Shown: piece by piece, positions 27,560 to 38,491 of the stretch | How the letters are laid out: each line of letters opens with the position of its first letter | Numbering within the stretch: the stretch's first letter is position 1 | NCBI GenBank assembly: GCA_905250025.1 | Contig: CAJNOJ010000381.1 | Location: forward strand, 22,765-86,764 | From: Adineta ricciae | Lineage: Eukaryota > Rotifera > Eurotatoria > Adinetida > Adinetidae | DNA: 64,000 bases | Direction: 5' to 3' | Position numbers and translations under genes: made by a program | The notes under the pieces: generated by a model | Databases searched by the model: none | The model's input: the letters and a program-made list of their open reading frames with translations, nothing else | What the model was told of the DNA's origin: nothing

Positions 27560-29233
27560 TTAAGTTACCAAGTAACCACCATCAATGGGTAAACAAGCAC
27601 CAGTGATCATTGAACTCTTATCAGAGAGCAGAAAGATTATTGGTTCAACCACTTCATGTATTTCTAGAAATCATCAAATATTTGCATAAATATATATGAT
27701 ACACAACGCTGCTTTCAGTTTTTACTCCCCCGGACCGTCTTTTTACATTTGTTACTATAATCTGTGTTCTTTTTCTTTCTCTACATGTTGTATTCTATTC
27801 TTCATTAATATGTCTTATCAAAAGTGGTGTTCTTATCGTTTATACACTGTCGAAGCTATACCTTTGATCGACACTGTTTTTCTTTTTCTATTTTTTTGCC
27901 GTCTCTATACTAAAAGAAGAATGTCACACACAAATGTATTTTGCATTACCTGCAAATCGACCCAAAGGTGTTTTAGCAAGTAATGGTGCCGATTGTTGCT
28001 GATTTTCCCATCCAGCTAGTAGATGTATAATTAGAAGGATTCAAATTTAAGGATAAACATATTTATACCTGCTTTGCCCATATCAGTGAGTACGACTGTT
28101 GGTTGAACGCTATTCACTCGAATCTATGTATAAGCCAACTTACAGAAATAAACTATTCTTTCATCTTTTTGCATACTTGATATGGACCAAGTTCACCCGC
28201 CATATTACGTGTAAATGCATCCATGCAAGCTTTTGTTCCAGAATATATCATGAACTTTTTGGCAGCAATCTCGGAAGCGATACTGGACACATTGACTACA
28301 CTACCAGGCATACTGCGACTTATTAAATCTTTAGTTATTTCCTATAAATTACAAATGTATCGAAATACAAGCAACTGTTTGAACATGAAAACACTATTTG
28401 AAAGGTGATATCTTTTTCGAAGCAAGTGCATTTTGGTTAAATAATCTAAGGAGTTCTTATTTGATAGCAAATTCAAGAAAACTAATTGAATTAATTGTCA
28501 TTTGTTCGTTTCTAGTTTACCTGAGTCATACTGATGACTGAACGCACATTTGTTTGAAATGATCTACAAATACGATACTTATGATCGACTAATAATTCAC
28601 TATCAATAATACAAACTCGTCAAAATCTTCTCGCTTAATATTAAGAAAATCATTGAGCATCAATATTCCGGCGTTGTTCACCAAGAGTTGGATAGGTAAA
28701 TAAGGTTTAATTGCAGTTTTAGTTGCAGTCCAATTTTTAACATCCACTGCTACAGGAACAATGTTTTGGTGCTAGAAACATAAAAGTAAATATTATTTTC
28801 CAAACAAAGATATAATAGATGCCGTTTTACTTCTTTGGCTAGATCTATAAGATAGTCTTCTGTTCTACCGATGGCAATAACGCGACAGCCTAGTTGAGCA
28901 AGACGAACTGCGATAGCTCGTCCAATACCTATCAATGATAAAATCCTGTGTTTATGGTTCGTCAGATTACTCAGTGTTACCTCTTCCTGCTCCTGTAACA
29001 CAAGCCGTTTTATTTTCAAAGAAGTTACGCTCATCCAGGTTCGAATGGCTATCAAGATGCTCGTCAGTTACTGTTTTCGACGATGTCACGGTGGGCGTTA
29101 ATTCACGCTTGGATGAAGTTACAGTTTTGGATGAACTTTTGACAAATAGGTTTGTTGAAACTGGGTGATGATTCGCTTGACTATTGCTACGATGTTGTGA
29201 GTCGTTTGCCGATTGTATCAAACTTGGAAACAT
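27560..29233 (-). CDS. Short-chain dehydrogenase/reductase, L-xylulose-reductase-like
   Basis: Eight exons: 29233-28981, 28928-28831, 28771-28617, 28563-28521, 28341-28177, 28123-28069, 28015-27950 and 27663-27560. Frame is continuous through all seven GT-AG introns, 312 aa. The Rossmann motif TGAGRGIG spans the first intron. NNAG, the catalytic Ser in VNVSSIAS and YSGTK (Y-x3-K) are all present, and the end is IDGGYLVT. The AVDVKNW and LLVNNAG context resembles dicarbonyl/L-xylulose reductase (DCXR) of the classical SDR family: NAD(P)H-dependent carbonyl reduction, cytosolic. Unusual is a ~68-residue Ser/Thr-rich N-terminal extension before the normal SDR start (NFFENKTACVTG). A start closer to the fold would need an ATG that I do not see. 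Divergent from the methyltransferase. Confidence 0.85.
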
Positions 29234-29579
29234 GGTCTAAAATATCAATGGAACTAAACCAATTGTTGATCTCGTATATATATATATACGTTACAAATTT
29301 CCAGCAAGAATTCTTCTGGAAGAAAAGAAAACTTTTTTTCCCTTTTCTACTCTTATCGAAAAAGATTATTAATCTGATGGTGTCATGTATTATTAATGCG
29401 CAGCACGAATTTAAAAGCAAATAGGCAACTCGGAAGTGGATGAGTCAAACTTGTCTTAAGTATTATATACAGACATGTATGTTGGAAAAAACATTTATTA
29501 ACTGTGCTATATCCACTTTTATAAAACCTCATATTCATTTCACATACACGCATTTTTTGACGAATCGTTCAATCAATTC
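29234..29579. promoter_or_regulatory. Bidirectional promoter region, SDR / methyltransferase
   Basis: 346 bp between two divergent start codons. It includes an alternating TA tract (around 29276-29289) and otherwise AT-rich DNA. Shared regulation is inferred from the head-to-head layout only. Confidence 0.45.
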
Positions 29580-30439
29580 ATGGCGCAATACGACAATTGT
29601 GCTGCTGATTACGTCTTGGCAAAGAAAGACAGCTTTCGTGTCGACGTTGAATATTTCACATTTCTTCATCGTATGCTTTTACCAGTTTTTCAGCAACAAA
29701 ATGCCAATGTGCAACAAGATCAATTGCTAGCTGGAAAACGTGTTCTTGATCTTGCCTGTGGTGATGGCCATTATACACGTAAGTGCGAATTAAACAAAGT
29801 TGAAAGGTATATGAATAATTCAAATCTCGTTCTGCTTTAGGCAAATTAAAAGAACATCTCGGTGCGTCCGAAGTTGTTGGTGTTGATATTAGTCAAGCTA
29901 TGATTGATATTGCACGGGCTAAAGAACAAGCTCAACCGCTTGGAATTATTTATGAAGTAGCTGATGTTCAATCGCTTTCTTCACCAGCAGTTAAATATGA
30001 TGTAATTACAGCTTTTTATTTACTGAATTTTGCTCGAACAAATGAAGAGCTAAAACGAATGGTGACTGCCACCAGCAACAATTTGGCTGATGGACAAACA
30101 TTCTTTGCTATTATAACGAATGTTTGTGGTGATGAAAGTACATACAACAATGAAAAACATCGCAAATATGCATTCATGCGTGAAGCTAAGCTGAAAAATG
30201 GCTTCCTTTCCGATGGTGATGAAGTGAAATACACACATTTCAATGATAGAGATAAAACTTCATTTTCATATATAACTTATTATCTTTCGCCAAAAACATA
30301 TGAACAAGTGTTTAAAGAAGCTGGCTTCAAGACATTTCAGTGGGTGCCATTTGAAAGTGATCCTAAAGTTGAAGATCGAGCCTTCTACGATGATTTTGTT
30401 CAATATGCACCAGCGATTGGAATCATCGCATCAAAATAA
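29580..30439 (+). CDS. Class I SAM-dependent methyltransferase
   Basis: Exons 29580-29778 and 29841-30439, phase-1 intron of 62 nt, 265 aa. Motif I VLDLACGDG spans residues ~54-62 and the acidic end of strand beta2 is VVGVDIS, both typical of SAM-binding Rossmann methyltransferases of the ubiquinone/small-molecule type. The substrate cannot be read from the sequence. No targeting signal is seen. Similar stand-alone methyltransferases are common in bacteria and fungi and serve in secondary metabolism, so transfer is plausible, but the intron shows it is adapted to a eukaryotic genome. It lies between an SDR and the CDPS-P450 gene, and an AATAAA follows at 30476. Confidence 0.85.
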
Positions 30440-31017
30440 CTAAACTTATACATAAAATAATCAATTTTAAACACGAATAAACTGATTGTTTCTCTCGATA
30501 TTTGTTTTTGTTTTAAAAATATCTCAAGAAAATATGTACTCAATAAATTCTAAACGAATAAAATAATACAATACATTCAAGTTGAACAATGCCCATTGTA
30601 TAGATTACTTTACTTCCGTCCTTGAGAACAAATGTAACTATGCAGTTTTGTAAGAAAATCGTTTTAAACGTGAGAGTAGTTCAAAGTAACTATTTTCCGT
30701 TTCTAAGTAAACTCAACAAACTACAGGCACCTTGTATCAATATTTACGTCAAACTATTCTCTTTTTTTTACATATCTTGCTGCATGGCAGTATTGACACG
30801 AAGATAACGATAAGATGTTCTAAAACTGGATATCGACACATGTTATATTGCAAAAAAAATCTTAAGTCACGAGAAAACGTTTTAGGAAGTAAAGTATGAT
30901 TTATTTTGTAATTTTATGTTAAAGAGTACGTGAAAAGCGCTGTGGGTATGCGCCTATATGTTCTTGTATTTTATTTCTTTTATAGTCAAAATAAAGAAGA
31001 AAGTAAAAAGCTTTTTT
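30440..31017. other. Intergenic, no gene seen
   Basis: AT-rich spacer between convergent 3' ends (methyltransferase + and small protein -). Only the polyadenylation-type AATAAA at 30476 is notable. Confidence 0.5.
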
Positions 31018-31762
31018 TTATGTTGATTGCTTGGCTAAATATTCTTTAGCACGTTGCCCTACAAATTGTCGGCCAGGATTGTTCTCTTCTCCATTGCTAT
31101 TAATCCATTCGTCAGGCTTGAATAAATCAAAAAGACCAACACGAATAAGAACAGGCACACATCGTTCAAGTTCAATTCGAGCTTCATCATCTTTTTTGTT
31201 TTCTCCCTTATTGAATCGTTCAATATTTTTTAGCATTGCAGCAACAGTACCCGATTGCACTGAGCTACCGTCTTTTAGTTGAATAGCAGGTAACGAAGCG
31301 CCATCGGCAACATTCAAAATACGACAATAGGTCGCTGCTACATTATCATTTGCAGTTGAATCATCTATGAAAGAAAGTCAAGAATAGTTTTCGTCAGCAA
31401 TCATATAATATTTATGAGAATAATCGTTCATACAGAATCCGACAAATGTTATAAGTGCTTAAGGCTATAATAGAATACAGCTGAAAGCGATATTCATAAA
31501 ATTTGTAGTAGCTGACTTGAATTTTACTTATGCAATCCAACACATATGCGTGGTCAACAATTCTATAGGATTATGTAAGATGATCGGTAGCGGGATCCAA
31601 CGAGATCGAGAGTGTCGATACATCTTTAGTAATCGGATTCCTTATCGGATTTGTGGAACTGAGTTTCTAGATAGCAAATCTTTTCTTACCAGAATTACTT
31701 GGAGTACTCTGTAGATTATTATTCATCGTTGTATCTTCGGAATTGTTCGTTATGTGAGCCAT
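31018..31762 (-). CDS. Small conserved protein of bacterial type, two exons
   Basis: Exons 31762-31690 and 31364-31018, phase-1 intron of 325 nt, 139 aa. The ATG at 31762 starts a polar, Asn/Ser/Thr-rich leader. The ~100-residue core has the landmarks KLKDGSSVQSGTVAAML, VGLFDLF and NPGRQFVG, which I associate with short uncharacterised bacterial proteins (DUF7709-like). That assignment is from memory of the pattern and should be searched. No signal peptide, membrane segment or catalytic motif is visible. It sits beside the CDPS-P450 gene in divergent orientation, with ~430 bp between start codons, so the two could share a promoter. A bacterial origin is inferred. Confidence 0.7.
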
Positions 31763-32190
31763 GATAATTTGTTTGTTAATGTGAATACTGAATTTTTCAC
31801 AATGTCTTTATGGTTGCAGTTTAAATTGGCATTTTCCAAGCAAGACAACCATGGTGGGCGTAATGGTGCCTATTCTTCTGCAAATAGTCAATGAGTAATT
31901 ATATATTATATCTCACTTCCAATGAATAATTCGCCTACTTTTATAAAAAGGACAAAAACAAAAATGACCTACTTCCGCATCAGAAAAATGACCTTACTCA
32001 TTCTTATTACGTCTTCATGTCAGCTTTTACCCACAACTCTTATTTGCTAACAATGACGTAAAAGACTTTGGAAATTTTTTTCCTACTTCAAAGATGAAAC
32101 ATACTTGGAAACTTTAATCGTCGTACTATGCCAAAAAACTATAAATTAGTTTTCGTTTGCAAGTTTTTTCGTTTAAAAGAGTCTTTTAAC
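31763..32190. promoter_or_regulatory. Divergent spacer upstream of CDPS-P450 gene
   Basis: About 430 bp between the starts of the small bacterial-type gene (-) and the CDPS-P450 gene (+). An in-frame ATG at 32128 could extend the latter by 21 residues (KNYKLVFVCKFF...), but I prefer 32191 because the extension does not resemble the family N-terminus. AT-rich, no clear TATA box. Confidence 0.4.
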
Positions 32191-34882
32191 ATGTCTGAAT
32201 CCGATTATCAAGAAATTCCCAATCGTCCGTGGCAAAAATCGACACTTATCGAGCAAAACAATAAGAACGATCATGTAATTATTACAATCAGTCCGTCTCA
32301 ATTCCGTTCACTATTATCATCACCTAATGCTAGTATGGCTTTGGCTCGTCACATTGTCAGTTATGTTCTTCATCAAATCTCCGTATCAGATATTATTATT
32401 CTCATTGCTGATGAAATTCAAAAATACAATGTTGCAGTATTTGAACATAAAAATGCACAAAGTTCTCTTAAAACAGCCAAAGCACAAGGGGAAAAAATAT
32501 CTAGTTTATTTTCCCGAGTACGTGCTGACCTATCACTGGATGATTCTCAAAAAATAAAAATCATACACTGGGAAGATATGGTTTCATCAAGTAATTACGA
32601 TGCACGTGTTCAACATATCCGTCAATATATCGACAATAATCAATCCCAATGCATTCCATTGATTGACGTGGTAAAATACATATGATTTAGTTCGATCTAG
32701 ATACGATTTTATATCATCATTATTTTTAGGTGTGTAATGAATACGCTCGAGCACGTAATCCGAACAAGAACCTCAAGCAGAAAAATCTTTTTTTCTTGCG
32801 TGAGTATGTAATGCATGAATTACCTGCATTACTCGATGGAATTGAATATGGAGGAAATACATACAAATTTATGCTTCATCCAGTGTTGAAAACGAACAGT
32901 TACAACGGATATGATCAGCGTGAAGCAATGGTCAATTTACTTAACTATATGCGAGAATATTATTTACCGTCAACTGAAAATCCAACTTTGATTTGCCATA
33001 TCTTTGACATCGAGTTTTCAAATGCATTGATTGCTACCAATGACGAATCACAAACTGATCCATCAGATTCTTCAACAACAACTCAATCTGATTTAGATTG
33101 TGAGCGACCAGAAACATCGAACACATCGATCCAAAACATCGACATCATTTCTGGTCATCTATGGTTAACCTTAATTATGCTGGTAAATGATTGCTTTTCA
33201 TATTAATTCTCATTTCTTGTTTTCTATCGATTTAGTTAGCAATATTATTTATTAATCGCTTCTGGTTACCCATATTTTGCGTCAGTGTGGCTACCTGTAG
33301 TCTGTTATATCTTTATATGTTATTAATACAACAAATATCAAAACGTGGGCAATGGCTGTCAACTTCAACTGAGCAATCGATTTTGGGTACCGACTATTGT
33401 TCATTTTTTGGAGATTTACCGGCTATTCAAGAGTGTCAAAATGGCTATTTTTTATACAATTTGCGAATTGAGTTAGGCCGTCCCCGTGCATATCGAATTT
33501 GGATGGGCCCAGAACCGGCTTTGATGTTAGCTCATCCTCAATCGGTTAAAGACTTCTGGGAACAACATAAAGAGAAAGAAGTTGAACGCGATGTTCATCT
33601 TGGCTGGCCATTAGAAATGCTTATGAGTCATGGTGTAGGATTTCGTTCCATGGATGATCGAAGTCGAATTACAAAATATTTTCACAACTGTTTTGGATCG
33701 AGTCAAGTTCGATGCTTTGATAAACACTTAGAAACAACAATTATGAATTGGTTTCATCAATCTAATGATTTGACTTCTTTAAATTATAAAGACATCAAAT
33801 ATTTAGCACATGATGCAGGTGTACATCTATTTCTCGGCCCAATTGGCTTTGATCATTTAAATGAACTACACTCGTTAGTTGATCAACTTGGAGAATTAAT
33901 GACAGAAGCGTTTGATGCTCGATGGACTAATTTACCTGTTATTGGCTATTATTTCTTACCAAGATCTTATAAATTAAGAAAACGTATTCGTCGATTTAAT
34001 CAACAAATTCGAAATGTTCTTTTGAAGGTAAGATCAGTTTGAGTATACAGAGAAAAAACAGAAATTTCGTCTCATGAATCATAAAACAAATGTATCTTTT
34101 TTCTTTTCCATTAGATTATCAATGCTTATCGTCTAACTCCTGATAACGACGACGAAAACGAAAATATTTCTCTTTTAGCACGTTTTGCACGAGATGCTAA
34201 TCCTTCAATTACATTTGATGAGTTAACTGACACAATTGTAGAAGGTTTATTGGCACCAAACGACGGTACTGCTGGAACATTTATGTATACATTATTACTA
34301 CTGGCAATGAATCCACATATTCAAAATAACGCCAGAGAAATGCTTCAAAATGCGCAAGGTAAATATTTGTTCATACGATAGCGTCAATATAATACATTTT
34401 TATTTGTTATAGATCTCACATTAAAATCTATCGAAAATTTCAAATATTTGGATCAAATTCTAAATGAATGTCAACGTTTATTTCCTATTTTTATGTTTAA
34501 TGTGCCTGAATTTGCAAGTCAAGAAATGACAGTCAGTGGTGTACGTATACCAAAAAATACTATGGTCATGTTAGATGTGATGTCATTGAATCGTAACGAG
34601 GAGACATGGGGACCAGATCCATTAAGTTTTCGTCCGGAGCGTTTCGATCCACCCGTTTCACCGATGACAATCAAATCTTATCATGGATTTGGTAATGGTC
34701 ACTTTCGACGATGTCTTGGCCAATACATGATTAAGAGTTTACATAAACTCTTTCTTGTCCATCTTTTAACTCGAAAACAAGTACAACTACATACCAATAT
34801 TGCAAGTATCAACGAAATCGAGAGATTTCGTTTGCCATTTATTTACATCCCTAATCAATCAGTGAAACTTCTACAACTATAA
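32191..34882 (+). CDS. Cyclodipeptide synthase - membrane hairpin - cytochrome P450 fusion
   Basis: Exons 32191-32670, 32730-33182, 33236-34027, 34115-34358 and 34413-34882. Introns have phases 0,0,0,1, all GT-AG, giving 812 aa with no internal stop. Residues ~25-290 match tRNA-dependent cyclodipeptide synthases: Ser34 in ITISPSQ (the aminoacyl-accepting Ser), LIADE, and Y186-x3-E190 in REYVMHELP (the AlbC Tyr178/Glu182 pair). The usual Tyr of the later xYH motif is Leu209. Residues ~303-345 form two hydrophobic segments split by exon junction 2/3. From ~345 is a P450: I-helix APNDGTAGT, ExxR (ECQR, 675-678), FRPERF and heme loop FGNGHFRRCLG with Cys757, one residue longer than the FxxGxRxCxG norm. 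CDPSs use two aminoacyl-tRNAs to make diketopiperazines, and P450s commonly tailor them in bacteria. Two separate genes are possible, but the P450 exon has no good start of its own. AATAAA at 34959. Confidence 0.78.
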
Positions 34883-35797
34883 TCAACATAAGGGACATCT
34901 GTGAAACTTTTTGTTTTAATCTCGAAACTGCAAGTCGAGAAAATTATATATATATATGAATAAATAAATGAAATAATCAATTCAAAATACGAGCGATTAT
35001 ATAAACAAAATTGATATCTTTCGCAGAGAAAAGATTGACAAAGCCTTGAATTCACAGATAACATTTGCACACAGTATAGTTATCCAGATTTATATATCAG
35101 TAATGCATATGATTAATGAAATTTGCTCTTTTTTAAAGATGCTGGAGACTTGGACCTCGCGGGAAAATCGATGACAGTATGAACTAGCTGTAATCCATAG
35201 AACTTTTCAAGAAAAATCTATGTGCTCTAGCTAGCCGGAAAAACTCCATTAAATCACTAATCATTATGGACGAAGTAAACATCATCTTGTATATGAGCTT
35301 TTTAATTTCGTCACATAGGATTTATTTTTCTTAAAAATCACATTCGTCAACACATTCTATAATAATTATACAAATTTAAGTTCAATCCTTTCATCCATTG
35401 CTGTGTTTCTTTTAACACTGTTTGAACTAGATTATACTTAGACGACTGAAAAAATATTGACTGTGTATAATGAGAGAATAGAGCAACAAGGAGAAATTTG
35501 TGACATTCAAGCATCAAACGGTTTTTTCCTGTTTTTTTAGTCAACAGAAGGTGAAACTTTATTTGACTGAAAAGTAATGATTCACAGCTCCTATTATGGT
35601 AATCTTAATATTTTGAAACAAAAATCGAATACAATCATTATAAATTAGTCATTGTTGGAAAAAACCAAACGGTACTCGTATAGTTCCGCGTATACATATG
35701 CATACATTTCTGAAATGTATTTATAAAAGGCATAATCTCATTTTTTGCGTATCAAGTCACTTCCTTTTTGCATTCATCATCCACTGAAAACGATCAA
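34883..35797. promoter_or_regulatory. Intergenic with TATA box for serine protease gene
   Basis: No gene is seen. TATAAAAGG at 35722-35730 lies 68 bp before the protease ATG (35798), a plausible core promoter. The left part holds the P450 polyadenylation signal and AT microsatellite. Confidence 0.55.
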
Positions 35798-36718
35798 ATG
35801 GAATCTCGAGCACATAACTATGCAATTAAATCTTCTCCAACAGCAAACGATCATACAAGTACAAAAAGATGTACAACCGGTATGCTTATCTTTGTTGGAA
35901 TTTGTTTACTGCTTATTATTCTTGGACTTGGACTTGGACTCGGCCTTCGATTAGGTCTTAGATCGTCAAGTTCTATATCAACTTGTGACACTGCTACTGC
36001 TAAGTGTGGGTGTCCATCAATTTCGCCAAATATCACCTCTCGCATTGTTAACGGAAATATCGCTACATCGAACAGTTGGCCATGGATGGTAGCGATTTAT
36101 ATGAGTAACGGCAGACTTTGTGGCGGTACACTCGTGACATACGAACATGTTCTTACAGCAGCACACTGTGTAAGTGATGTAACAAGTATTGATGTTGTTG
36201 TTTACGCAGGCATTCAAAAGCTGTCAGAACGGTTCAACGGACAAGTACGGAATGTTTCTGTCATAACCGTCCATTCAGAATATTCTGATACTAACAAGAC
36301 GAATGATTTGGCTATACTTAAGTTATCTTCGCCAATTATTCCAAGTGCAACAACAAGTCTATGCTGTTTACCTACAATGAGTTCCAAACCTTCAATAGGA
36401 GACACGGCTATTTATATCGGTTGGGGTAGAACATCACCTTCTTCGGGCTTTTCTGATGAACTTCGACAATCAGTCACACGCGTAGTTGATTCGTCACTCT
36501 GTTATTATGCTCCGATAACAGATAACCAAATATGTACTGGAAATACTACTAGTATCGCATGTTACGGCGAAAGTGGTAGTCCATTGATGATAAATATCAA
36601 CAATGCATGGGCATGTGTTGGAGTAGTAAACATGGGATTGTTAACTTGTGATTCTTATGTAGTTTTCACTCGAGTAGCTCATTATACTTCGTTTATTTCA
36701 AATGCCACATCTACATAG
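35798..36718 (+). CDS. Type II transmembrane trypsin-fold serine protease
   Basis: Single exon, 306 aa. A short cytoplasmic tail is followed by a strong membrane segment (~28-55: LIFVGICLLLIILGLGLG), Cys-containing stem residues, then the activation site R82-IVNG. The triad is His123 (TAAHC), Asp170 (NDLAIL) and Ser259 (GESGSP). Two positions are unusual. The Asp before Ser in GDSGG, which pairs with the new N-terminus on activation, is Glu. The position equivalent to Asp189 at the base of the S1 pocket is Ile253, so trypsin-like Arg/Lys specificity is unlikely. The enzyme is probably active on the cell surface, perhaps with hydrophobic preference. The absence of introns contrasts with the neighbouring genes. 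AATAAA at 36751. Confidence 0.85.
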   Translation: MESRAHNYAIKSSPTANDHTSTKRCTTGMLIFVGICLLLIILGLGLGLGLRLGLRSSSSISTCDTATAKCGCPSISPNITSRIVNGNIATSNSWPWMVAIYMSNGRLCGGTLVTYEHVLTAAHCVSDVTSIDVVVYAGIQKLSERFNGQVRNVSVITVHSEYSDTNKTNDLAILKLSSPIIPSATTSLCCLPTMSSKPSIGDTAIYIGWGRTSPSSGFSDELRQSVTRVVDSSLCYYAPITDNQICTGNTTSIACYGESGSPLMININNAWACVGVVNMGLLTCDSYVVFTRVAHYTSFISNATST

Positions 36719-37134
36719 TACATCAATCAACGACTCTTCTCCCGTCTAAAAATAAACTAGCAAAGAGCTCAAAAGACATTTGTCTTTCTAAACTATACAT
36801 ATTTCTTGTGCGAATGTTGCTTTCATAAATAAAAACATAATAAAAGGTATTAGCTAATCTTGAAAATGTGAGTGACGATACTTTACACTTGACTAAAGAA
36901 AACTCTCGTCCCTATTGTCACTGAATAGAAACAAATAAGAACTTACTATATAACAAATGTTTCTTATCCATCATTTTGATTAAGTACGGAGTTATTTTAG
37001 CGCCTGTTTCCAATATTTTCAGGATTTATTCGCTCGAATATGCGTTTCATCTCGACTCTCTCTACATGGTTCCAAGTAGAACTCAATGTGCTCTATAGAT
37101 TTCAATCATAAATATTCTTGACCTCACCCTCAAG
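36719..37134. other. Intergenic, no gene seen
   Basis: 3' flank of the protease gene up to the start of the duplicated block at 37135. Confidence 0.5.
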
Positions 37135-37649
37135 ATGACCGTGGTTTCGCAGAATAATTGAATATACAATGATAGAAAAATTAAACAAGGGTGTAGGTGA
37201 GAATATATCTCTTGTCTTGTCGTCAATCTCACATCGAAAATACGGTGCTAGCTTTTCTAAATTAATACAATAAGCTTTCAAAACTAGGTTGTAGTTGTGA
37301 ATATTTTTTCTTTCCATACAGTCTGAAAGTTCTTTTATTATCATCATACAAATAAATAACAGTAAAAGAGGAATGTAAAATATGCTATATTTTAAAAAAT
37401 TATCAATTAATCCGAGTCGGACATTACGGAGATCGTAAACGGCGAAATCACGATCGGATACGAATATCGGGTTACGCTGAAATCAGTACTAGAACACAAC
37501 CGTATATTGACGCTCATCAATCTAAAATAGCCGTATATCGTGACAAATTCGACCGTTAACATCGCCGTTTATGATCTTATCACAACCTGACTAAAAGGAC
37601 TTCATAGGATTGCACAAGAATATTATTAAGATTTCATAGAATTTCTCTA

Positions 37650-37775
37650 GGACTACATTATGATTCCACTAAAGCTAAAGAATAGACTAGGACTACATTA
37701 TGATTCCACTAAAGCTAAAGAATAGACTAGGACTACATTATGATTCCACTAAAGCTAAAGAATAGACTAGGACAC
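37650..37775. repeat. 40-bp tandem repeat, three copies
   Basis: Three head-to-tail units (gactacattatgattccact, then aaagctaaagaatagactag) start near 37651, 37691 and 37731. The paralogous block has only one unit (around 44380), so this is a variable-number repeat that expanded after duplication. Confidence 0.85.
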
Positions 37776-38429
37776 ATACTAGGAGAAACACAAAGTAGGC
37801 ATCTTTATAAAGCAAAAACGGAACTCATTTATTTATTCTTTTTTTTGTTCGCTTATGATACCAGTAGAGAATTTTTCGAATGTTCTATTCGTCGACAAAC
37901 TCTATGCGTCGTCGTCTGAAAATGTCTGTAGAGTAAAGCAACAGAAGTTTGTTTTTACCAACTGGAAGAATTTTATGTACGTTAATAGAATAGAGATACT
38001 GGTCCCCATCATATTGTATGAGTAAAGAATTGATCATGTTCGTCGCAAGTGATTCACTTATTCGTCAATTGAATGATTATCATATATGGACATCTTGAGC
38101 GACGACAGCAACAAGTAGTATAAAGCAATGTTCTGAAGCCTATGTGTGCCCAGTTGTGTAATAAGTGATAGCCCCATGAGTGATCATATGAGGGTGAAGA
38201 TAAACATAAATTTTGACATTATCTTCAAATACTCATGAAAAAATAGAAAACATCATGAAGGTACTTATCTTTTACATCGTTTTTAACCGTAGAAAGATTG
38301 TGATAGAAATCTTCTCCTTTATTAAAATATATTTAAGAAAAAAGCTCTTGTTAATATGATAAAATGACAATTAAAGTGAACATGGCGTGAATAAATATAA
38401 CACAAATGTCATGTAAAATGTTGAATCAT

Positions 38430-38490
38430 TTATCTAAAACCCATGCTTCTTGGTTTACCATCGACGGAAAGACATCGACCAGTGTTTCTA
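38430..38490 (-). pseudogene. Small secreted Cys protein, 3' end only (cut by gap)
   Basis: Matches the last ~20 codons and stop of the intact gene at 45081-45392, with one or two base changes, and runs into the N at 38491. Its 5' counterpart is probably the fragment at 47298-47409. Likely an assembly break rather than biological truncation. Confidence 0.7.
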
Positions 38491-38491
38491 N
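38491..38491. other. Single-N gap
   Basis: Joins the 3' end of a small secreted-protein gene (minus) to the middle of a dynamin-like gene (plus). Both are broken mid-gene. Confidence 0.9.

Larger units (their letters stand above)
37135..38490. repeat. Duplicated block, copy 1 (pairs with 43924-45141)
   Basis: Aligns co-linearly with 43924-45141, beginning at atgaccgtggtttcgcag. It differs by substitutions, small indels and a 40-bp repeat expansion. It ends at the N at 38491 inside the 3' end of the small secreted Cys-protein gene. No other coding sequence. Confidence 0.8.

Noticed and set aside
29234..29579. TATATA tract as a specific TATA box
   Set aside because: It is a simple AT dinucleotide run in AT-rich DNA, and position alone does not distinguish it from a microsatellite.
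37650..37775. Three evenly spaced 40-bp repeats considered as a CRISPR-like array
   Set aside because: Units are contiguous with no spacers and the genome is eukaryotic, so it is a minisatellite.
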